From Firmicutes bacterium UBA4049 (GTDB taxonomy: Bacteria; Bacillota; Desulfotomaculia; Desulfotomaculales; Nap2-2B): a stretch of 18,612 nt of DNA. Made by a program: the position numbers and the translations under genes. A model generated the notes under the pieces. It was not told the origin of the DNA, ran no database searches, and saw only the letters and a list, made by a program, of their open reading frames with translations. Of this stretch, positions 15,426-18,612 are shown piece after piece (position 1 is the stretch's first letter; every line of letters begins with the position of its first letter). The DNA lies in NCBI GenBank assembly GCA_002382755.1, contig DFZT01000032.1, forward strand, positions 1 to 18,612. Direction: 5' to 3'.

Positions 15426-16448
15426 ATGCAATTCGGCGATCAGAGAAAAGTTGCGATAGTTGGGGCGGGTGCGGTGGGCGCCTGCAGCGCATATGTTATG
15501 ATGATCAGCGGGCTGGTAAGTGAGCTGGTTCTTGTGGACATCAACAGGGATCGGGCTGAAGGTGAGGCAATGGACCTGGCTCACAGCGCTTCCTTTATTA
15601 AGCCAATCAAGATTTATGTAGGAGAATATGAGGATTGCCGTGATGCGGATATAATTGTATACAGCGCCGGCCTTTCGCAAAAACCGGGTGAAACAAGGCT
15701 CGACCTCGTTTCCAGCAATCTTGGAATATTAAAAAAAGTACTGCCGAAAATTATTGACAGGGATCAGAACTCCATACTGCTGATGGTCACCAATCCCGTT
15801 GATATTCTGACCTTTGCAGCTATCAAGCTGATGGAGTTGTCTCCGGAGAGGGTCATTGGTTCGGGGACTGTACTAGACAGTTCCCGTTTTCGCTACCTGA
15901 TCAGCGAGCACTGCAAGGTCGAGGCCAGAAATATACACGCCTATGTAATAGGGGAGCATGGTGATACGGAAGTGCCTGTCTGGAGCCTGGCCAATATTGC
16001 AGGTTTTTCCGTTGAAGACTTTTGCTGCCGCTGTGGCTATCCTTCTATGGATATTGAACTTATTACCAGCAAGGTACGCCGTGCGGCGTACGAGGTTATT
16101 GCGCGCAAGGGGGCGACCTTTTATGCGGTCGGATTGGCTATCCGGCGCATCTGCCAGAGTATTCTAAGGGACGAAAACACAATTTTAACTGTTTCCGGCC
16201 TTCTGGAAGGCCAGTATGGCATAAAAGATGTTTGTTTAAGTCTTCCTTCAATTGTTAACCGGAGCGGAAGGGCAAGGGTCCTTGATCTGCCCATTGCAAA
16301 AAACGAAGAAGAGGCTTTGCGCCACTCAGCCGAAATTATTAAATCAATTCAGCAGCAGGTTGATTTAAGTCCCCTGGGACCGGGCGAATCCTATTCCCGT
16401 ACAATGCCTAAGAACATTGATTTTCCCCAGGTTCCCGGCTTCCATTAA
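15426..16448 (+). CDS. ldh: L-lactate dehydrogenase (NAD-dependent) with C-terminal extension
   Basis: Interconverts pyruvate and L-lactate with NAD in the cytoplasm. From the ATG at 15426 (behind AAGGAGGAAA) the protein has 340 residues. The Rossmann motif is GAGAVG (13-18) with D38 binding the adenine ribose (NAD type). The substrate-specificity position is Q85 in LSQKPGETR, which points to lactate; malate dehydrogenases have arginine there. Catalytic and binding residues R91, D151, R154, H178 (GEHGDTEVPVW) and T231 are all present. It ends with a proline-rich tail of about 25 residues beyond the usual length. The GTG at 15378 is in frame but has no comparable site. It lies 122 bases after the dehydratase pair, with no obvious terminator between. 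Confidence 0.95.
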   Translation: MQFGDQRKVAIVGAGAVGACSAYVMMISGLVSELVLVDINRDRAEGEAMDLAHSASFIKPIKIYVGEYEDCRDADIIVYSAGLSQKPGETRLDLVSSNLGILKKVLPKIIDRDQNSILLMVTNPVDILTFAAIKLMELSPERVIGSGTVLDSSRFRYLISEHCKVEARNIHAYVIGEHGDTEVPVWSLANIAGFSVEDFCCRCGYPSMDIELITSKVRRAAYEVIARKGATFYAVGLAIRRICQSILRDENTILTVSGLLEGQYGIKDVCLSLPSIVNRSGRARVLDLPIAKNEEEALRHSAEIIKSIQQQVDLSPLGPGESYSRTMPKNIDFPQVPGFH

Positions 16449-16483
16449 ACTTTGTTGAAAAACTGCTAAACATTATCTTTGCC

Positions 16484-16512
16484 TTGCCAACCGTTATGTT
16501 ATTTTATATAAT
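16484..16512 (+). promoter_or_regulatory. Sigma-A promoter of tRNA-Arg(CCG)
   Basis: TTGCCA (-35, 16484-16489), a spacer of exactly 17 bases and a consensus TATAAT (-10, 16507-16512), about 26 bases before the tRNA. Confidence 0.88.
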
Positions 16513-16537
16513 AATTATTATTGATGATTAATAAATT

Positions 16538-16612
<75 letters not shown>

Positions 16613-16625
16613 AAATGTAATACCA

Positions 16626-16652
16626 AGTCCTTGCAGGGCTTTTTTGTTTTTT
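16626..16652 (+). terminator. Rho-independent terminator of tRNA-Arg(CCG)
   Basis: The stem AGTCCT/AGGGCT (one G-T pair; 16626-16631 and 16635-16640) is followed by TTTTTTGTTTTTTG. It lies 14 bases beyond the tRNA 3' end. Confidence 0.85.
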
Positions 16653-16703
16653 GAGGTGTTTTTTAAATAACTTAAAAAGTTAAATTATTTTGTTCTTAAA
16701 ATA

Positions 16704-16712
16704 TGGTATAAT
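16704..16712 (+). promoter_or_regulatory. Extended -10 promoter of the flavin reductase gene
   Basis: TGGTATAAT, an extended -10 element, lies about 70 bases before the gene start. No good -35 is found 16-18 bases upstream, which is tolerable for extended -10 promoters. Confidence 0.5.
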
Positions 16713-16734
16713 AATCTAAATATTTATACGTTTA

Positions 16735-16754
16735 ACTTGCCTGGTAAGGCAAGT
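16735..16754 (+). promoter_or_regulatory. Hairpin/operator in the flavin reductase leader
   Basis: Perfect 7-bp arms ACTTGCC/GGCAAGT around a 6-base loop, between the -10 element and the ribosome binding site. There is no T run after it, so it is not a terminator. It could be an operator or an mRNA stabiliser. Confidence 0.45.
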
Positions 16755-16781
16755 ACAATAATATAAATAGGGGGTTATAAA

Positions 16782-17345
16782 ATGGGCAAAGTTGCTGTTG
16801 GTGCGGATAATTTTCTTTACCCGATGCCTATGGTCCTTGTCGGAGCAAATGTTGGCGGCAAACCAAATTTCCTGGCAGTTGCTTTTTTCAGCGCTATTCA
16901 GATGAAGCCGCCAGTTTTGGCGGTTTCCCTGAATAAAATCCGTTACACAAACGATGGGATCAAAGAAAATAAAACTTTCAGCGTCAATATTCCCTCTGTT
17001 GAGCTTATGGAGGCGGTAGATTATTGTGGAATAAATTCGGGGAAGAAAGTGGATAAGTCCGGTATCTTTGAAACGTTTTACGGGAAGCTTGAAACGGCGC
17101 CGATGATAAAAAACTGCCCTGTTTGTATGGAATGCAGGCTTATAGAAACGGCGGACATAGTAACTGATAACATAGTCTTCGTCGGGGACGTTGTGGAAAC
17201 CTACACGGATGATCAATACCTAACCGGTGGCGTACTGGATTTAATTAAAACCAACCCCTTTCTTTTCTCCGTCAGAGACAAAAAATACATCAGTATTGGG
17301 GAAAGAATCGGCGGCGCATGGGAAGCCGGAAAGAATTACAAGTAA
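16782..17345 (+). CDS. Flavin reductase family / flavoredoxin-like FMN-binding protein
   Basis: A 187-residue protein with the split beta-barrel FMN-binding fold used by flavin reductases and flavoredoxins. Recognisable: the start NFLYPMPMVLVGA, the segment PNFLAVAFFSAI followed by KPPVLAVSL and a SVNIPS strand (about 66-71), and the late strands NIVFVGDVVE and KYISIGERIGGAW. C82 in DYCG and the C-P-V-C-M-E-C cluster (about 110-116) might be redox active, but this is not a general family feature. The likely role is electron transfer by FMN in the cytoplasm. The ATG follows AGGGGG by 8 bases. It forms a single-gene unit with its own promoter and downstream terminators. Confidence 0.85.
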   Translation: MGKVAVGADNFLYPMPMVLVGANVGGKPNFLAVAFFSAIQMKPPVLAVSLNKIRYTNDGIKENKTFSVNIPSVELMEAVDYCGINSGKKVDKSGIFETFYGKLETAPMIKNCPVCMECRLIETADIVTDNIVFVGDVVETYTDDQYLTGGVLDLIKTNPFLFSVRDKKYISIGERIGGAWEAGKNYK

Positions 17346-17373
17346 TCCTGCAGCTGATGTATAATCATTAAAG

Positions 17374-17431
17374 CGGCATTAGCCGTATTTTTAAAAGCTT
17401 TTTAAAAGCTCTTTAAAAGGGCTTTTATTTT
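17374..17431 (+). terminator. Two consecutive terminator-like hairpins after the flavin reductase
   Basis: First CGGC-ATTA-GCCG followed by TATTTTT (17374-17392), a short stem. Then AAAAGCTC/GGGCTTTT (17404-17411 and 17419-17426, one G-T pair) followed by ATTTT. Three imperfect copies of TTTTAAAAGC are embedded here (17389-17410). Confidence 0.6.
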
Positions 17432-17525
17432 CGGTAAAGTCTGAAAAGAGTTAAAGGAAAAAGGGCTTGGTTGTAGAACATCTTCTTTAGTTAAGTGTAA
17501 ATAGCTAATTAAATGAACCGGCAGT

Positions 17526-17555
17526 TTAAGAAAATCATTCTACGAAACTTATTAT
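17526..17555 (+). promoter_or_regulatory. Weak putative promoter for the 262-residue protein gene
   Basis: TTAAGA (17526-17531), 18 bases, then TATTAT (17550-17555). Four of six and five of six consensus positions match. Confidence 0.3.
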
Positions 17556-17568
17556 CTTAGAGGAAGAA

Positions 17569-17585
17569 TAAGCATTCAATGCTTA
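17569..17585 (+). repeat. Perfect 17-base palindrome beside the ribosome binding site
   Basis: TAAGCATT, a single central C, and AATGCTTA. It ends one base before the ribosome binding site GGGGGGTG (17586-17593) of the next gene. It would suit an operator or a structure that limits ribosome access. Confidence 0.6.
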
Positions 17586-17597
17586 GGGGGGTGAAGT

Positions 17598-18386
17598 ATG
17601 AGTACAGCTACATTAAGCGCAGTTGTTATGGGAATGCCGGCCAATATTCAGGTTCCCAGCCTGCGCGAGAACGAAACCCGTCTTCATTTTGCAGCGCGGC
17701 TTTTTCCGGACGACTGGAGCAATTTTGTAGATAATCTAAAAAATGATTTTAACCTGACTGGTTATATAGTTACCAAAATAAAGGGATGTAATGTAAAAGA
17801 TGTTGACCCGCAGGTAAAGCTTGAAATAGATCGCTGGGTAAAATTCCATTACCCAAGTCTTTTCAGGACCCTGCACGGGCTGTTCGAATTGCGGGAAGAA
17901 TACGCCGGGAAGCCATCCAACGCAATAGATTTGATTCAGGTAATCGTCCCTTCCCTTGATGAAAGTGAACTGTCCGACATACCGGATCAAACCATGGCAT
18001 TCAACACCGTTCCTTTAGAAAACGGCGCGCAGGAACTTGACCTGAATCAGATCAAACCGCTTGTTAAGGGGAAGTACCTCTGGTGTGTGAGCGAAGGTTC
18101 GCGCTTTTCAATTTTAACTGGAATGATCCTTAAAGAAATGATCATGGAAATGGAAGGTTACGCGCGTATTGTGCAATTCTTTGATGGCCGCACTTCTGTT
18201 TTATACCGTACTTCCGCTCTTTCAGAGATGCTGATGGAATTTGGAAGTATCCCTAAAGATCACGAAGAGATTTCAAAAAACCTCTCCTTTATGGGATTTT
18301 ATAGCCGAGGGGAGAAATCATTTTCGTCTTTGTGCATGTTTGAAGAAGCTTTTGACAAAGGCTCAGGCGCAGGAAAAGCAAAATAA
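17598..18386 (+). CDS. Hypothetical protein, 262 residues
   Basis: I do not recognise this protein. It begins MSTATLSAVVMGMP and has no convincing signal peptide or membrane helix. Residues 28-110 look helical with aromatic residues (FPDDWSNFVDNL, KFHYPSLFRTLHGLFELREEY). Residues 145-215 are a mixed segment with a hydrophobic helix (FSILTGMILKEMIMEMEGY) followed by a strand-like IVQFFDGRTSVLYR. The C-terminus is a flexible GSGAGKAK tail. The ATG is preceded by GGGGGGTG at 5 bases. Its base composition resembles its neighbours, so nothing suggests recent transfer. A perfect palindrome next to its ribosome binding site implies regulated expression. Confidence 0.75.
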   Translation: MSTATLSAVVMGMPANIQVPSLRENETRLHFAARLFPDDWSNFVDNLKNDFNLTGYIVTKIKGCNVKDVDPQVKLEIDRWVKFHYPSLFRTLHGLFELREEYAGKPSNAIDLIQVIVPSLDESELSDIPDQTMAFNTVPLENGAQELDLNQIKPLVKGKYLWCVSEGSRFSILTGMILKEMIMEMEGYARIVQFFDGRTSVLYRTSALSEMLMEFGSIPKDHEEISKNLSFMGFYSRGEKSFSSLCMFEEAFDKGSGAGKAK

Positions 18387-18452
18387 CTGTTACGTAGAAA
18401 AGGTCCCAGGCTTGCAAAACATTCTTTATGGGAAATATACTGTAACTATTCA

Positions 18453-18487
18453 GGCTGTAGGCTGTAGGCTGTAGGCTGTAGGCTGCA
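18453..18487 (+). repeat. Tandem heptamer repeat (GGCTGTA), five units
   Basis: Four exact copies of GGCTGTA (18453-18480) followed by one copy with a T-to-C change (18481-18487, GGCTGCA). The array runs directly into the ribosome binding site AGGAGGA (18487-18493) of the following gene. Seven-base units do not keep the reading frame, but the array is upstream of the start codon. Confidence 0.9.
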
Positions 18488-18497
18488 GGAGGAAATT

Positions 18498-18612
18498 ATG
18501 CGTGACCAAACGAAGCTCAGAGCGTTTGAAATGGCCGACGAAGTGGCGGTTTTGATCTATCGGGCAACCAGAGGGTTAGATCTATTGACTGACTTCCCAG
18601 ATGCGAAGAGCG
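18498..18612 (+). pseudogene. Four-helix-bundle protein (23S rRNA intervening-sequence type), frameshifted and cut by the window end
   Basis: The ATG at 18498 follows AGGAGGA by 4 bases. The first 26 residues (MRDQTKLRAFEMADEVAVLI, then YRATRG) match the start of the four-helix-bundle family (S23/bacterial IVP proteins). Members continue with F-P-x-E-x-x-Y-G-L-T-S-Q-M-R-R. Here the reading frame instead gives LDLLTDF, while the +1 frame gives I-Y-stop-L-T-S-Q-M-R-R-A from about 18573 to the end. The expected sequence is therefore present but out of frame, with about 10 bases of the normal spacing missing after GGGTT. I read this as a broken gene. The family function is unsettled; some relatives are accessory proteins of diversity-generating retroelements (Avd). 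Confidence 0.75.

Overview
The window looks like a chromosomal segment from an anaerobic, Gram-positive Firmicute, most likely of the Peptococcaceae (Pelotomaculum/Desulfotomaculum type). The signs are strong purine-rich ribosome binding sites, frequent TTG and GTG starts, a DNA polymerase I without the first proofreading motif, a carboxy-terminal protease carrying a copper-amine-oxidase-like stalk domain, tRNA genes with encoded CCA, and 2-hydroxyacyl-CoA dehydratase-type proteins. The genus is an inference from gene content; nothing here proves it.

Positions 1-4341 form a minus-strand run: the N-terminal part of a D-alanyl-D-alanine carboxypeptidase, a DedA membrane protein, a SEC-C zinc-motif protein with a C-terminal helix-turn-helix-like segment, and a secreted S41 (CtpA) protease. 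Divergent from it, 4532-8960 is a plus-strand run: polA, mutM, a lytic transglycosylase and a small CopZ-like metallochaperone. The first group deals with the envelope, the second with DNA replication and repair plus wall turnover.

Positions 8961-12941 are patchier. They hold a LolA-like lipoprotein with an unusual start region, an orphan 73-residue protein, an unlisted 36-residue reading frame translationally coupled to a nicotinamidase/isochorismatase-family hydrolase, a decayed dockerin-bearing secreted repeat protein, and an unrecognised 185-residue protein.

Positions 12942-16612 are bracketed by two divergently oriented tRNA-Arg genes (anticodons ACG and CCG), each with its own clear sigma-A promoter and terminator. 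Between them lie two adjacent 2-hydroxyacyl-CoA dehydratase-family genes, 4 bases apart, and an L-lactate dehydrogenase with a C-terminal extension. This is the most interesting metabolic module of the window. No activator ATPase or CoA transferase accompanies it.

Positions 16613-18612 carry a flavoredoxin-like flavin reductase, an unrecognised 262-residue protein preceded by a perfect 17-base palindrome next to its ribosome binding site, and, at the right edge, a frameshifted four-helix-bundle (23S rRNA intervening-sequence type) gene preceded by a tandem heptamer repeat.
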